A model generated the notes under the pieces. The model worked only from the letters and a program-made list of their open reading frames with translations, was not told the DNA's origin and searched no databases. From Chryseobacterium aquifrigidense (GTDB taxonomy: Bacteria > Bacteroidota > Bacteroidia > Flavobacteriales > Weeksellaceae): DNA of 64,000 bases. The translations under genes and the position numbers were made by a program. Positions 17,256-26,229 of the stretch are shown piece after piece. Location of the stretch: assembly GCF_006716485.1 (NCBI RefSeq), contig NZ_VFPD01000002.1, positions 310,001-374,000 of the forward strand, written 5' to 3'. Each line of letters opens with the position of its first letter. Position 1 is the stretch's first letter.

Positions 17256-18119
17256 TTATTTCAATAATTGATTGAAAGTATCTCCCTGTCTGATATCTCC
17301 GGTGTTGTACCCTTTCATAAACCATTCTTTACGCTGGGCAGAAGATCCATGGGTAAAACTTTCCTGGTTTACATATCCCTGTGCTCTTTTCTGGATATTA
17401 TCATCTCCAACGGCTTCTGCAGCATCTATGGCAGATTCAATATCTCCGGGTTCCAGAATATGTTTGCTGTCATTGGTTCTTTTTGCCCAGACTCCGGCAT
17501 AGAAATCAGCCTGTAACTCTGTAGCAACGGATACTCTGTTCATCTGTTCTTCGGAGTATCTTCCGCTCCTTCTTAAGGCATCTACTTTCTGAGTGGTCCC
17601 TAAAAGAGTCTGAACATGATGCCCAACTTCATGCGCAAGGACATAAGCTACCGTAAATTCTGTTACTTTAGCCCCGAATTTTTGCTGAAGTTCATTGAAG
17701 AAACTCATATCCATATAAACTTTCTGATCTGCCGGGCAATAAAAAGGTCCCATAGCAGATTGGGCAGTACCACATGCTGAAGAAGTTGTATTTTCGAAAA
17801 GAACTACCTCAGGGGCACTGTAAGTCATTCCATTTTCTTTAAAAATCTGATCCCAGGTAAGAATATTCCATTTGGCCATCATATCAACCATTTCTCCAAC
17901 CTGTTTTTCACCAGCGGTAAGCTCTCTTTGTTCTCCGGAATTTCCTGAAGGCTGCATGACCCCGGAATTCAGAATGCCGGATGGATCACCTCCCAAAAAG
18001 AATACGATGGCTGCTATAATTAAGGTTCCGAGTCCTCCACCTACAATCATACCGCCACTTCCGCCTCCTGAACCACGGCGGTCATCAACGTTTCCGCCTC
18101 TGTCGTCTGTCCATTTCAT
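17256..18119 (-). CDS. Neutral zinc metallopeptidase (YpfJ family)
   Basis: A 287-residue member of the putative neutral zinc metallopeptidase family (YpfJ-like). It begins with the characteristic MKWTDDRGGNVDDRRGSGGG, followed by one hydrophobic segment (GTLIIAAIVFFLGG, ~33-46) that should anchor it in the membrane. The zincin motif is HEVGHHVQ near residue 165, with Glu as base, and a further conserved ELQADFYAGVWA supplies the third ligand. Conserved cysteines in SACGTAQSAMGPFYCPADQ also fit. Its substrate is unknown. Confidence 0.92.
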   Translation of the reverse strand: MKWTDDRGGNVDDRRGSGGGSGGMIVGGGLGTLIIAAIVFFLGGDPSGILNSGVMQPSGNSGEQRELTAGEKQVGEMVDMMAKWNILTWDQIFKENGMTYSAPEVVLFENTTSSACGTAQSAMGPFYCPADQKVYMDMSFFNELQQKFGAKVTEFTVAYVLAHEVGHHVQTLLGTTQKVDALRRSGRYSEEQMNRVSVATELQADFYAGVWAKRTNDSKHILEPGDIESAIDAAEAVGDDNIQKRAQGYVNQESFTHGSSAQRKEWFMKGYNTGDIRQGDTFNQLLK

Positions 18120-18184
18120 ACTAATAAATTTATGGGTTAATTTAAATATTTTACGCCAAACTATAAGCGAAAATATCTAGATAT

Positions 18185-20263
18185 TTATCTGTTGAGTTGT
18201 TTCGTTTTTAGCCAGTAAGAAGTAGACTGATAAGCTGATACAGCATCGTCTACCAGTTTCTGATCTGGATTTTTTAATAATTTCTCGTCGTAATACAGCT
18301 TAAACTCCGGTTTCAGATCGCTTTTTTCCAATTCTAAAGAATATTGTTTTACCTTTTTTACCGGCGAAATAATGGTCAAACGCTCCCCTTTGATAAATCC
18401 AAGATCCTGATAGGTTGCTACATAAGCTTTAGGCTGGAATTCGGGTTTGAATACATCCTGGCCTAGGAATTTAGACTGATAGCTGAAGTTTAATAATCCC
18501 AAAACGGTTGGCATTATATCGATCTGAGACATCAGCGCATTGAATTTCTGAGGCTGAATAAATCCTTCAGAAAATACCATGGCAGGAATCCTGTATTTAT
18601 CCATCGGAAGTTCTGTTTTTCCGGCACTGGAAGCACAGTGGTCTGCAATGATCACAAAAACAGTATTTTTATACCAGTCTTGTTTCCTGGCCATATCGAA
18701 GAACAATTTAAGCGAGTAATCCGTATATTTTACACCGCCTTCACGCGATTTTGCGGTGCCCGGAATATCAATTCTTCCGTCAGGATACGTAAAAGGTCTG
18801 TGGTTGGAAACGGTCATCCAATGATTGAAAAACGGCTTCCCTGACTTGGCTTCAGCATTCATCACCTGAATAGCTTTTCTGGCCATATCTTCGTCAGCAA
18901 CTCCCCAAACATTGGCAAAAGTAATTTCTTCAGGTTTAAAGTTATTTCTGTCTACGATTCCATAGCCGTTTCCTCCGAAGAAGTCCTGCATATTATCGAA
19001 ATAGCTGTATCCACCGTATAAAAATTTGACATCATATCCTTTCGACTTAAATACACTTCCCGTTGTGAACTTATTTTTATTGTCATCTCTCTTGATGACA
19101 CTTTCTCCTGCTGTAGGAGGAATGCATAATGTTAAAGCTTCCAATCCGCGTACAGTTCTGTTTCCGGTTGCATAAAGATTGGTAAACATCAGCGATTTAT
19201 CAGCAAGACTATCCAGGAAAGGAGTGATTTTTTGGGTATTGCCATAATGTTCCATGAAATCTGCAGAAAGACTTTCAATGGAGATCAATACCACGTTTTT
19301 CTTTACTTCAGGCTGCTCTGCAACAACTGCTCTTGATAAACTATGTTGCGGATATTGGCTTAAGAAATTCTTCTCGGCCTGCTGCTGGTTAATCTGTGAA
19401 TAAAACTGGAAATAATCCAGCTCATTATGGGTAAACGCCCAATAGAATTTAGGCAGTCCGTTAGCTTCAATTTCGTCTGCAAAAACATTGTCAGATCTGA
19501 TTTGCATCAAAGAAGGTATGGCCAGTGCACTAAGCGCACAAAGTACCATAAAGCTGCCCAGCAGCACCATTTTTTGTTTGAAATCAGGAAGTTCCAGAAG
19601 CTCATCCTTTGTTTTCTTATAAATAAACCATGTGATGGCAAGGGTAACGATCATGATGGCGGAAAATAGCGGTACAACCGGATAACTTTCCATGATATTC
19701 CCAATTACCTCATTGGTATAAATAAGATAATCTACTGCAATAAAATTATAACGAACTCCAAATTCATTATAGAAGAAGTATTCGCTTACTCCATTGAAAA
19801 TAATCAGAAGAACGTATAATAGTAATGTAATGAAATATAGTGTATTACGGATCTTAATCCTTTGTGTGGGAAGGAAAAGCATCAATCCGAAGAAAAGCGT
19901 CTTTATTCCTACGAAAACAAGTGCAATCTCCATGATAGAACCTCCATACTGCTTGAAAATATTGTTTGGAATAAGCCAGATATAAAGGAAGAACAGAACT
20001 AACGCTCCCAAAATACTATAACCGTAAGGCTTTTTATATTTTGAATTGGAAAGAAAGAGGAAGTAAAGAGCGAGAATGGAGCTGGCCAATATAAAAACAA
20101 AAATGTCATTTACCAGACCGACCAACAAAACTTTTACAACTTCGAAAAATCCAAAACTGGCGGTAGTAATAGGATGAAAAAAGAATACTGTTCTTATTAT
20201 CAACGAAATAATAAGATAGAAAATTCCTAAGTACAGGAAAGGTTTTATTTTTTTTAAAAACAT
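18185..20263 (-). CDS. LtaS-like sulfatase-fold membrane enzyme (phosphoglycerol transferase-type)
   Basis: A ~692-residue protein with about five N-terminal transmembrane helices (to ~residue 265) and a large extracytoplasmic alkaline-phosphatase-fold domain. That domain contains VVLISIESLSADFMEHYGN, the nucleophile region ATGNRTVRGLEAL (Thr as in LtaS), HWMTVSNHRPFTYP and VIIADHCASSAG for metal binding. This is the lipoteichoic-acid-synthase/OpgB/EptA superfamily arrangement. Since a diderm lacks lipoteichoic acid, a phosphoglycerol or phosphoethanolamine transferase acting on an envelope glycan or lipid is more likely. The ATG at 20263 is chosen: the longer frame begins with GTG at 20290, inside a -7 promoter box. 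Confidence 0.85.
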   Translation of the reverse strand: MFLKKIKPFLYLGIFYLIISLIIRTVFFFHPITTASFGFFEVVKVLLVGLVNDIFVFILASSILALYFLFLSNSKYKKPYGYSILGALVLFFLYIWLIPNNIFKQYGGSIMEIALVFVGIKTLFFGLMLFLPTQRIKIRNTLYFITLLLYVLLIIFNGVSEYFFYNEFGVRYNFIAVDYLIYTNEVIGNIMESYPVVPLFSAIMIVTLAITWFIYKKTKDELLELPDFKQKMVLLGSFMVLCALSALAIPSLMQIRSDNVFADEIEANGLPKFYWAFTHNELDYFQFYSQINQQQAEKNFLSQYPQHSLSRAVVAEQPEVKKNVVLISIESLSADFMEHYGNTQKITPFLDSLADKSLMFTNLYATGNRTVRGLEALTLCIPPTAGESVIKRDDNKNKFTTGSVFKSKGYDVKFLYGGYSYFDNMQDFFGGNGYGIVDRNNFKPEEITFANVWGVADEDMARKAIQVMNAEAKSGKPFFNHWMTVSNHRPFTYPDGRIDIPGTAKSREGGVKYTDYSLKLFFDMARKQDWYKNTVFVIIADHCASSAGKTELPMDKYRIPAMVFSEGFIQPQKFNALMSQIDIMPTVLGLLNFSYQSKFLGQDVFKPEFQPKAYVATYQDLGFIKGERLTIISPVKKVKQYSLELEKSDLKPEFKLYYDEKLLKNPDQKLVDDAVSAYQSTSYWLKTKQLNR

Positions 20264-20289
20264 GTATTGACTGTCTTTATTAATTTTCA

Positions 20290-20297
20290 CAAAGATA
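20290..20297 (-). promoter_or_regulatory. -7 promoter box of the LtaS-like gene
   Basis: TATCTTTG on the minus strand matches TAnnTTTG. It overlaps the possible GTG start at 20290, which is therefore unlikely, and places the transcript start about 20 nt before the ATG at 20263. Confidence 0.6.
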
Positions 20298-20377
20298 GTT
20301 TTTGTAGAGAACTTTTGATGGAAAAAAAGAAAAACATCCCTTTTATTAATAAGATTTATGAATTATTTATATAGTAA

Positions 20378-20406
20378 TAAAAAAAGGACTATTAAAAATA
20401 GCCCCA
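20378..20406 (-). terminator. Terminator of ribH
   Basis: An 8-bp stem (20386-20393 with 20397-20404, one G-U pair on the minus strand) with a 3-nt loop, followed on the minus strand by a run of seven T. Confidence 0.75.
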
Positions 20407-20431
20407 TTATAGTGTTAAAGTGAATTAGAAG

Positions 20432-20950
20432 TTAAGAGTGTCCGAAACCAATATTCCCTTTTTTATCAGATAATTTCTTTTTGAAATCAATCATTCTAAG
20501 CGCTGTAACGGCTGCTTCCACCCCTTTATTTCCAAGATCACCACCGCTTCTTGCAATAGATTGTTCTTTGGTGTCATCTGTTAATACACAGAAGATTGTA
20601 GGAGTATCAGTCATGATGTTACAGTCTTTAATTCCCTGTGCTACTGCAGAGCATACATAGTCAAAGTGAGGTGTTTCGCCACGGATTACACATCCGATGG
20701 AGATTACTGCGTCGTATTTTCTCTCTTTGCAAAGCTGCATGCTTGCATAGTTCAGTTCAAAAGCTCCGGGTACAGGGAAAAGTTTAATGTTTTCAGGTTT
20801 TACCCCTTCTTTTTCAAGAATTTCCAAAGCTGCATCACGAAGATTGTAGGTTACAAAATCATTCCACTCAGAAAAAACAATGCCGATAGAAAAATCTTCG
20901 GCATTAGTTATATGAAGTGGCTTGTAATCGGAAAGATTAACTGTTGCCAT
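20432..20950 (-). CDS. ribH: 6,7-dimethyl-8-ribityllumazine synthase
   Basis: A 172-residue lumazine synthase, the penultimate enzyme of riboflavin synthesis. It condenses 5-amino-6-ribitylaminouracil with 3,4-dihydroxy-2-butanone 4-phosphate. Key segments are FSEWNDFVT (substrate ring binding), VPGAFELNY, the phosphate- and catalysis-related SIGCVIRGETPHFDYVC with catalytic His, and FCVLTDDTKEQSIARSG. The gene starts 3 bp after the TPR gene, so the two are co-transcribed. No FMN riboswitch was seen upstream. Confidence 0.96.
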   Translation of the reverse strand: MATVNLSDYKPLHITNAEDFSIGIVFSEWNDFVTYNLRDAALEILEKEGVKPENIKLFPVPGAFELNYASMQLCKERKYDAVISIGCVIRGETPHFDYVCSAVAQGIKDCNIMTDTPTIFCVLTDDTKEQSIARSGGDLGNKGVEAAVTALRMIDFKKKLSDKKGNIGFGHS

Positions 20951-20953
20951 TTT

Positions 20954-21661
20954 TTAATAATATTTAGTCATTTCGATATAAGAATCAGACATTCCGTTGT
21001 CGTAGTCCTGATATTTCTCGTCAATTGCAGAGAAGTATTTTTTAGCTTCTGTATTTTTCTTTAATCCTAAAGCAACAATACCTGCTTTTCTTGTAAAATA
21101 ATACGTTGTATAAGGATCGTCAGATGCTGTAGCTGCCTGGTCTAACAAAGATAATGCCTCATCGTTTTTGTTAAGACCTGATTTAGCATCAGCCATAGCT
21201 CCATACTTCATTGCCATTAATGTTTTGTTTTTGGAAGAGAATTTATCCAAAAGATCATACGCTTCCTGGAACTTTCCTTCTTTGAATTTTAATAAACCGG
21301 CATTGTAAGCAGAAAGTTTACCAATTTCAGTAGAAGAATATTCATTAGCTGTACCTATAAAACCAGGATTAGCAGCAGACTTTCCACCCAAAGCGTCTTT
21401 ATCTTTACCTTCAGCGAGGTTTTTCTGAGCAGCAAGGAAACTTTTCACAGCTTCAGTGTTCTTTGGAGCAATTACAAATTGCTTGTAAGCAAAGAATCCT
21501 AAAACTCCCAAAATCAGTACTCCAAATACAAAACCTAGTGGCTTTGAATATTTTTCAACAAATCTTTCAGTGTTTAATGCTTCTCTGTCAAGGTCTTTAA
21601 AGAACTCAACCGTTTCTTTACCTTCTTGCTCATTCTGAGCACTCTTTCCCAATTTTGCCAT
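20954..21661 (-). CDS. TPR-containing membrane-anchored protein (YfgM-like)
   Basis: A 235-residue protein with a charged cytosolic N-terminus (~45 residues, containing EFFKDLDREALNTERFVEKY in one run), a single transmembrane helix (LGFVFGVLILGVLGFFAY, ~42-60) and a periplasmic helical region with tetratricopeptide repeats (LSAYNAGLLKFKEGKFQEAY, ALSLLDQAA). The layout resembles YfgM, a periplasmic chaperone helper attached to the Sec machinery, but it is linked here with ribH. Function is not known. Confidence 0.8.
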   Translation of the reverse strand: MAKLGKSAQNEQEGKETVEFFKDLDREALNTERFVEKYSKPLGFVFGVLILGVLGFFAYKQFVIAPKNTEAVKSFLAAQKNLAEGKDKDALGGKSAANPGFIGTANEYSSTEIGKLSAYNAGLLKFKEGKFQEAYDLLDKFSSKNKTLMAMKYGAMADAKSGLNKNDEALSLLDQAATASDDPYTTYYFTRKAGIVALGLKKNTEAKKYFSAIDEKYQDYDNGMSDSYIEMTKYY

Positions 21662-21682
21662 AAGTTTTTAAAAATTGAAATG

Positions 21683-21713
21683 CAAATTTAATTGTTTCTG
21701 AGAGATTTACAAA
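21683..21713 (-). promoter_or_regulatory. Promoter of the TPR-ribH operon
   Basis: On the minus strand, -7 box TAAATTTG (21690-21683) and -33 TTTG (21713-21710) with a 19-bp spacer. The leader to the ATG at 21661 is about 15 nt. Confidence 0.7.
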
Positions 21714-21784
21714 ATACTTTGTGAGTATTATTGATGAAATTTTGTGAATTGTTAATCGTGAATGATGAATTTATTAAAAAAAAG

Positions 21785-21880
21785 ATGCTTCGACAGGCTC
21801 AGCATGACACTTCTAATAGTATCTGTTTTAATCTCACAGTAAATTATTAGCCATTGTCATGCTGAGCGGAGTCGAAGCAT
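21785..21880. repeat. Long imperfect inverted repeat (REP-like element)
   Basis: Arms 21785-21809 and 21855-21880 are complementary over ~25 bp apart from a small bulge (ATGCTTCGAC...CTCAGCATGACA against its complement), separated by a 45-nt A/T-rich spacer. The core GTCATGCTGAGC...GTCGAAGCAT is a repeat known from many Bacteroidota genomes. It lies between two minus-strand genes, where it can fold as a cruciform or an mRNA hairpin. Confidence 0.75.
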
Positions 21881-21900
21881 TTATCTTGTTAGGGTCAATT

Positions 21901-22437
21901 TTAATAACTTAAAATATGATAAATTTCTGCACCGAATTTTTTCAGTTTTTCATCACCTTTCAAGCCTTGTAAGCCGATAAGAAAACTAAGCTGTGAAACA
22001 ATAGCTCCTTGCTTTTCTACCAATTTTGCTGCTGCTTCAGTAGTTCCCCCCGTTGCTAAGAGATCATCATGGATTAAAACTCTTTGTCCTGGTTTTATCT
22101 GGCCTTCGCGGGTTTCAATAATAGCACTTCCATATTCCAGATCATACTTTTCCGAAATGATTGGCGGCGGAAGTTTTCCTGCTTTTCTGATTAAGATGAA
22201 TGGAACTTCCAGTGCTACAGCAATTGCGATCCCAAAAAGGTAACCGCGGCTTTCAATTCCGCAGACTGCATCTATTTTTCCTTTACTGAACGCTACCAGG
22301 TCTGCAATGACGTCTTCGTAAAGTTTTGGGTCTAAAAAGATGGGTGAAATATCCTTAAACTGTATTCCTGGAATCGGAAAATCAGGGATGTTTTCAATTG
22401 TTTCTTCTAATTTCTTGATCAGTTCTGCTGAAGCCAT
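21901..22437 (-). CDS. apt: Adenine phosphoribosyltransferase
   Basis: A 178-residue type I phosphoribosyltransferase that salvages adenine with PRPP to AMP. It begins with ENIPDFPIPGIQFKDISPIF, the APT-specific start of the fold, has the flexible-loop region IRKAGKLPPPIISEKYDLEYG, and carries the PRPP-binding motif VLIHDDLLATGGTTEAA near residue 118. It starts 3 bp after the upstream lipoprotein gene, so both come from one transcript. Confidence 0.96.
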   Translation of the reverse strand: MASAELIKKLEETIENIPDFPIPGIQFKDISPIFLDPKLYEDVIADLVAFSKGKIDAVCGIESRGYLFGIAIAVALEVPFILIRKAGKLPPPIISEKYDLEYGSAIIETREGQIKPGQRVLIHDDLLATGGTTEAAAKLVEKQGAIVSQLSFLIGLQGLKGDEKLKKFGAEIYHILSY

Positions 22438-22440
22438 TTA

Positions 22441-23640
22441 TTAATTGATTTTATAGCTGGAAATTTTCCAGTCTCCGTTTACATTTTTAAGCCCGAAAGT
22501 TACTTTTAAAGAAGTAGTCTTCCCGCTTTTATCCGTCACATCATAAGTGGCGTTTACACTCGCACTGTTGGCAGAGGTACCGTTAGTTGTAATATTTTTT
22601 ACACTTACATTTTTTACAGATCCAAAACCTGAAGTAGGATTTGAGAAAGATTCATAGCTTCCCCAACTTGGATTGCTGGCAGTTTCGTATGCAGCTTTTA
22701 AGTTTTGAGAACTTACACTGTTCAGGAACTTACTTACTGTATTTTTAGGATCTGCAGTAGGTTGCTTTGGAGCAGCCGGTGTTGCAGGAGTAGCTGTGGC
22801 AGGATCCGTAGTTGTTCCGGTAGCAGCTGTTGGATTATTTGGATCAACCACTGCGCTTGGTTGTTCTGTTACCGCTGTAGAATCAGTTTTTGGGATGGCA
22901 GGCACTTTCAGAGCTGCTGCATTGACGTCAAGACCGATTTTAGACATTTTGAAAGTCTTAGCCGTTGTTTTTACAGAAACCGTGATGTCAATTTTATTAT
23001 CTACCACTTTTGAAGCAGGAATAGATGAGAACTTTAAGTTGAATCCTTTAAAGTTATTATCCTGCATCAGGTTTTTAGCTGTAGACAATCTCACACCGTT
23101 ACTGAAGACTTCAAGAGTTGCTTCAAGGCCAGCTCCTGTGAAAGATACAGGGTTTCCGGCAGCATCTACAAGTCTCGGAACAATCTGAATTGCTGTAGGC
23201 GCTCCGGTTCCGTCATCTCCTGTAGGTCTTGTTATAAGGCTTAATGATCCTGCTTTTACATCGTTAGGATCGCTTTCTTTAGCTTTATCATCCCCGAAGA
23301 TATTCATTTCTCCCAGTGATGGCGGGGCAGTACTAGCCCATTCTATTCCGTTTTTCTGAGCCACTTCGTCAGCCAGTGACATGATTTCAGGAACTTTCTT
23401 CCCGTTAATCAGTTTTCCAAGTGCTTTTAGCTCATTGATATCACCATCTGCCTCTACTCCGAATGTTTTAAGGATATAAAGAGCCTCATTAAACTTAATC
23501 TGTTTAATGGTAGGTAAACTGGAAGTCATATCATTGATACTTGACTGCAGTGTTTTAGTATTCGTAGCATCTACATGATCTTTCTTACATGCTGTAAAAA
23601 GCAACAGACTGAAAACAAGTAGAAAAGAAAACTTTTTCAT
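22441..23640 (-). CDS. Lipoprotein with Pro/Thr/Ala-rich linker and C-terminal NTF2-like (DUF4878-type) domain
   Basis: A ~399-residue lipoprotein. The start MKKFSFLLVFSLLLFTAC gives a lipobox with the lipidated Cys at position 18. An N-terminal domain (~20-270) is followed by a low-complexity linker rich in Ala, Thr and Pro (TAATGTTTDPATATPATPA) and a C-terminal domain (~300-399). The latter begins NTVSKFLNSVSSQNLKAAYE and ends VNGDWKISSYKIN, the pattern of NTF2-like/DUF4878 domains. The ATG at 23640 is chosen over 23700, because a -7 box lies between them. Function unknown. Confidence 0.8.
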   Translation of the reverse strand: MKKFSFLLVFSLLLFTACKKDHVDATNTKTLQSSINDMTSSLPTIKQIKFNEALYILKTFGVEADGDINELKALGKLINGKKVPEIMSLADEVAQKNGIEWASTAPPSLGEMNIFGDDKAKESDPNDVKAGSLSLITRPTGDDGTGAPTAIQIVPRLVDAAGNPVSFTGAGLEATLEVFSNGVRLSTAKNLMQDNNFKGFNLKFSSIPASKVVDNKIDITVSVKTTAKTFKMSKIGLDVNAAALKVPAIPKTDSTAVTEQPSAVVDPNNPTAATGTTTDPATATPATPAAPKQPTADPKNTVSKFLNSVSSQNLKAAYETASNPSWGSYESFSNPTSGFGSVKNVSVKNITTNGTSANSASVNATYDVTDKSGKTTSLKVTFGLKNVNGDWKISSYKIN

Positions 23641-23657
23641 TTTTATTTGGTTTGTTG

Positions 23658-23665
23658 CAAATTTA
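23658..23665 (-). promoter_or_regulatory. -7 promoter box of the lipoprotein-apt operon
   Basis: TAAATTTG on the minus strand. It places the transcript start near 23651, so the ATG at 23640 is the real start of the lipoprotein. Confidence 0.6.
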
Positions 23666-23756
23666 ATAAAACCTTTATTAATACTGGATTTTATTTTCAC
23701 TTTATGTTTTATGGCTTGTTTTATTTCTTGATCCCGGTAGCCATAATCCTATATTT

Positions 23757-24773
23757 TTACTTTTTATTGGGTTGTTCTTTTAAGTCTCCCTTGAAAAAAT
23801 TACTGAAGATTGTCTGCATATTAGGGAAGGAAGAATCCTGCCAGTAAGAAGTTTTGTAATTACTGTTTTCTTTATCAAATTTTACTTTTTCAATATCATT
23901 GTCGTTATTGAAGCTAAGTTCCGTAGGATAGAAATTGGTGTAGACTGCAATCTGATTATATTCAGGTTCACTTTTATGTTTAAGCTTAACAAAAACGAGT
24001 TCATTATATTCCTGGAAATCTTTCAGTGTTTTTTCAGACCCCTTTTCAAATGACATGTTCAGAATGGTTCTGATATCATAAAATCTATATCCGAAAAATG
24101 AAAATTCTTTTTCCTGAAGTGCTCCACCTGTCACTTCAATCTGATCGTTACGGTCACCCTTCAATTCTCTGATGATATTTCTTTTTGTTTTATATTCCTC
24201 GGGATTTCCTACATTTTTAAGTTTTGGAATCTGTAAAGAATTTCCATAATCCCATGACGAAGTTTCTTTCTTCTCGTTTTTAGATTCTGTCAGTCTGAAA
24301 ACTCTGTACTGCTCCACATTGGTGCTTTTCAGTTTTTTTGTTTTATTGTCAAAAATGTAGGTTACAATTCCATCAGCATAGCTATTAAGCTTATTGTTTA
24401 CCGTTACATAAGCATTAAAGTTTCCTTTGATAAAAATATACCTGGCAGGTTTGTTATTTTTGATGACCACGGTTTCAATCTCTTTTACCTGATCATTGAT
24501 TTTTATAACGGATTGATCAAAGTCGGAATAAGATAAAGTGGCAACCGGAAAATTGTTATAGACAAGCTGAAATTTTTCCTGGGCAGGCGAGAGGGATTGT
24601 TTGTCAATCTTACCTTCAATATCAGAATACGCTACAATAGTTCCGTCTTTCCCAAACACTGAAACTCTGGGAAGGGGAGTATTACTTTTTTCAGAAACGA
24701 AAGTGATGGTCTGTGCAGAAATAAAACTATATAAAAAAAGGAAGAACGCGAAAAGGAAAAATTTGGTTTTCAT
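23757..24773 (-). CDS. Exported protein with N-terminal carboxypeptidase-regulatory-like domain
   Basis: A 338-residue protein with a signal peptide (MKTKFFLFAFFLFLYSFISA). Then comes a CarboxypepD-reg-like beta-sandwich (ITFVSEKSNTPLPRVSVFGK, YSDIEGKI), a fold common at the start of TonB-dependent receptors and other Bacteroidota envelope proteins. The remaining ~240 residues (for example EVTGGALQEKEFSFFGYRFYD) show no motif I can name; the tail EYNQIAVYTNFYPTELSFNN suggests further beta structure. It stands alone, between the lipoprotein-apt unit and the act operon. Confidence 0.7.
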   Translation of the reverse strand: MKTKFFLFAFFLFLYSFISAQTITFVSEKSNTPLPRVSVFGKDGTIVAYSDIEGKIDKQSLSPAQEKFQLVYNNFPVATLSYSDFDQSVIKINDQVKEIETVVIKNNKPARYIFIKGNFNAYVTVNNKLNSYADGIVTYIFDNKTKKLKSTNVEQYRVFRLTESKNEKKETSSWDYGNSLQIPKLKNVGNPEEYKTKRNIIRELKGDRNDQIEVTGGALQEKEFSFFGYRFYDIRTILNMSFEKGSEKTLKDFQEYNELVFVKLKHKSEPEYNQIAVYTNFYPTELSFNNDNDIEKVKFDKENSNYKTSYWQDSSFPNMQTIFSNFFKGDLKEQPNKK

Positions 24774-24829
24774 AGTAAGATTTTTTTAGTTGTTGATCCC
24801 ATCAATGGCGATGAGTTACCTGATATGCA

Positions 24830-24868
24830 TAAAAAAAGACTGATCGTTTTAACAATCAGTCTTTTATA
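24830..24868 (-). terminator. Terminator of the act operon
   Basis: A perfect 11-bp stem (24834-24844 with 24855-24865) with a 10-nt loop, followed on the minus strand by a T run. It lies 22 bp past the actF stop codon, so no further gene is co-transcribed. Confidence 0.8.
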
Positions 24869-24889
24869 ATTTTATTTTGTTATAAGTCC

Positions 24890-26221
24890 TTAGAAAGGAT
24901 ACTCATAAATTTCAGATTCGTGTAAGAATGGGTTTCCTGTAGGAATCAACTTCAGTTTAGATAAAGCTGAAAGTACAGTAAACATAAATAATCCAGCTAC
25001 GAATAGGATTGCTCCAAGGATTAACAGGAATACTTCAGGAGTGTTCCAGTATGGTCCTACTGTTCCCGGCATTACCATGTTGAAGTAATCCAGGATGTGT
25101 CCTAAGATCACCACTACTGCCATTGTAGTAACTACTTTGTAGTTTCTCTTGATGCTGCTGCTTACTAATACCAATAGTGGTAATAAGAAGTTGATGATCA
25201 ACATCGGTAAGAAAGTAGGAGAGTAGTGTTGGAATCTACCAAAGAAGTAGTTTACCTCTTCCGGAACGTTGGCATACCAGTAAAGCATGAACTGAGCGAA
25301 CCATGTATATGTCCAAAGCATACTTGTAGCGAAAAGGAATACTCCTAAATCGTGTAAGTGGTTATCATTGAACTGTGGTAAGAAACCATTTTTCTTAAGG
25401 TAAACACTTAATAAAATGATTACAGCAATACCACTTGAAAGGCAGCTAACCATTGAATACCAGATATACATTGTAGAATACCAGTGAGGGTCAATAGACA
25501 TCAACCAGTCCCAAGCCCAAGCTGCAGAAGCAAATCCGAAGAATGCGATATATCCTACTGCCCATCTGTAAAGCATTTGATACTCTACTTTAGACTTCGT
25601 TTCGTCTACTTTCTTAGACTGAGCTTTTAATTTCCAAGCGAAGAAAGAAGCACCAATCACATAGATTAAAGTTCTTACTGCGTAGAAAGGAATATTTAAG
25701 AATTTTTTCTTTTCGAATAAGATCACATCAAAATGCGGAGAATCCGGGTTTGTCAATTCAGGGTCCATCCAGTGGAATAAATGACCATTATGAGTGATGT
25801 TTAAGATCATCAGGATTACCAGGATTGCACCACCATAAGGGATATAAGAAGCAATAGCTTCCATTACTCTTGTAATGATGATTGGCCATCCTGCGTGTGC
25901 AGCGTGCTGAATAGAATAGAAGAATAATACGCAGCAGCTTACTCCAAAGAAAAATACAGCTACAAAATGTATTGCTGCTAAAGGCTGGTTGTGTACCTGC
26001 AATGTAGCGTGCTCAAGGTGAGCCGCGTGATCCTGAGGTCCAACCATTTCACTTGAGTGTGTAGGAGCAGTATGACCTGAAGCATGAACAGCTTCCATCA
26101 TTTGTTCTATTTTCTCAGTAGAAATTCCTTTGTTCAAAAAGAAACCAATACCGAAAAGAACTAAACCTACAACAAGAAGTATTATAGAAGTTGATTTTAA
26201 TTTTGGTGAAAAACTATACAT
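24890..26221 (-). CDS. actF: Alternative complex III subunit ActF (quinol:cytochrome c oxidoreductase)
   Basis: A 443-residue polytopic membrane protein with about ten helices, related to ActC and the NrfD family but divergent. An extra His-rich periplasmic loop after the first helix (HASGHTAPTHSSEMVGPQDH) is notable. Characteristic segments are AWAWDWLMSIDPHWYSTMYI and the C-terminal LIPTGNPFLHESEIYEYPF. In alternative complex III it helps form the quinol-oxidising membrane core. It is the last gene of the act operon, 8 bp after actE. Confidence 0.93.
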   Translation of the reverse strand: MYSFSPKLKSTSIILLVVGLVLFGIGFFLNKGISTEKIEQMMEAVHASGHTAPTHSSEMVGPQDHAAHLEHATLQVHNQPLAAIHFVAVFFFGVSCCVLFFYSIQHAAHAGWPIIITRVMEAIASYIPYGGAILVILMILNITHNGHLFHWMDPELTNPDSPHFDVILFEKKKFLNIPFYAVRTLIYVIGASFFAWKLKAQSKKVDETKSKVEYQMLYRWAVGYIAFFGFASAAWAWDWLMSIDPHWYSTMYIWYSMVSCLSSGIAVIILLSVYLKKNGFLPQFNDNHLHDLGVFLFATSMLWTYTWFAQFMLYWYANVPEEVNYFFGRFQHYSPTFLPMLIINFLLPLLVLVSSSIKRNYKVVTTMAVVVILGHILDYFNMVMPGTVGPYWNTPEVFLLILGAILFVAGLFMFTVLSALSKLKLIPTGNPFLHESEIYEYPF

Positions 26222-26229
26222 TTCTTTTC

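Noticed and set aside
22796..23188. A 130-codon plus-strand frame opposite the lipoprotein gene.
   Set aside because: Antisense to a lipoprotein with clear lipobox; Val/Ala/Ser-rich product explained by the Thr/Ala/Pro linker on the other strand.
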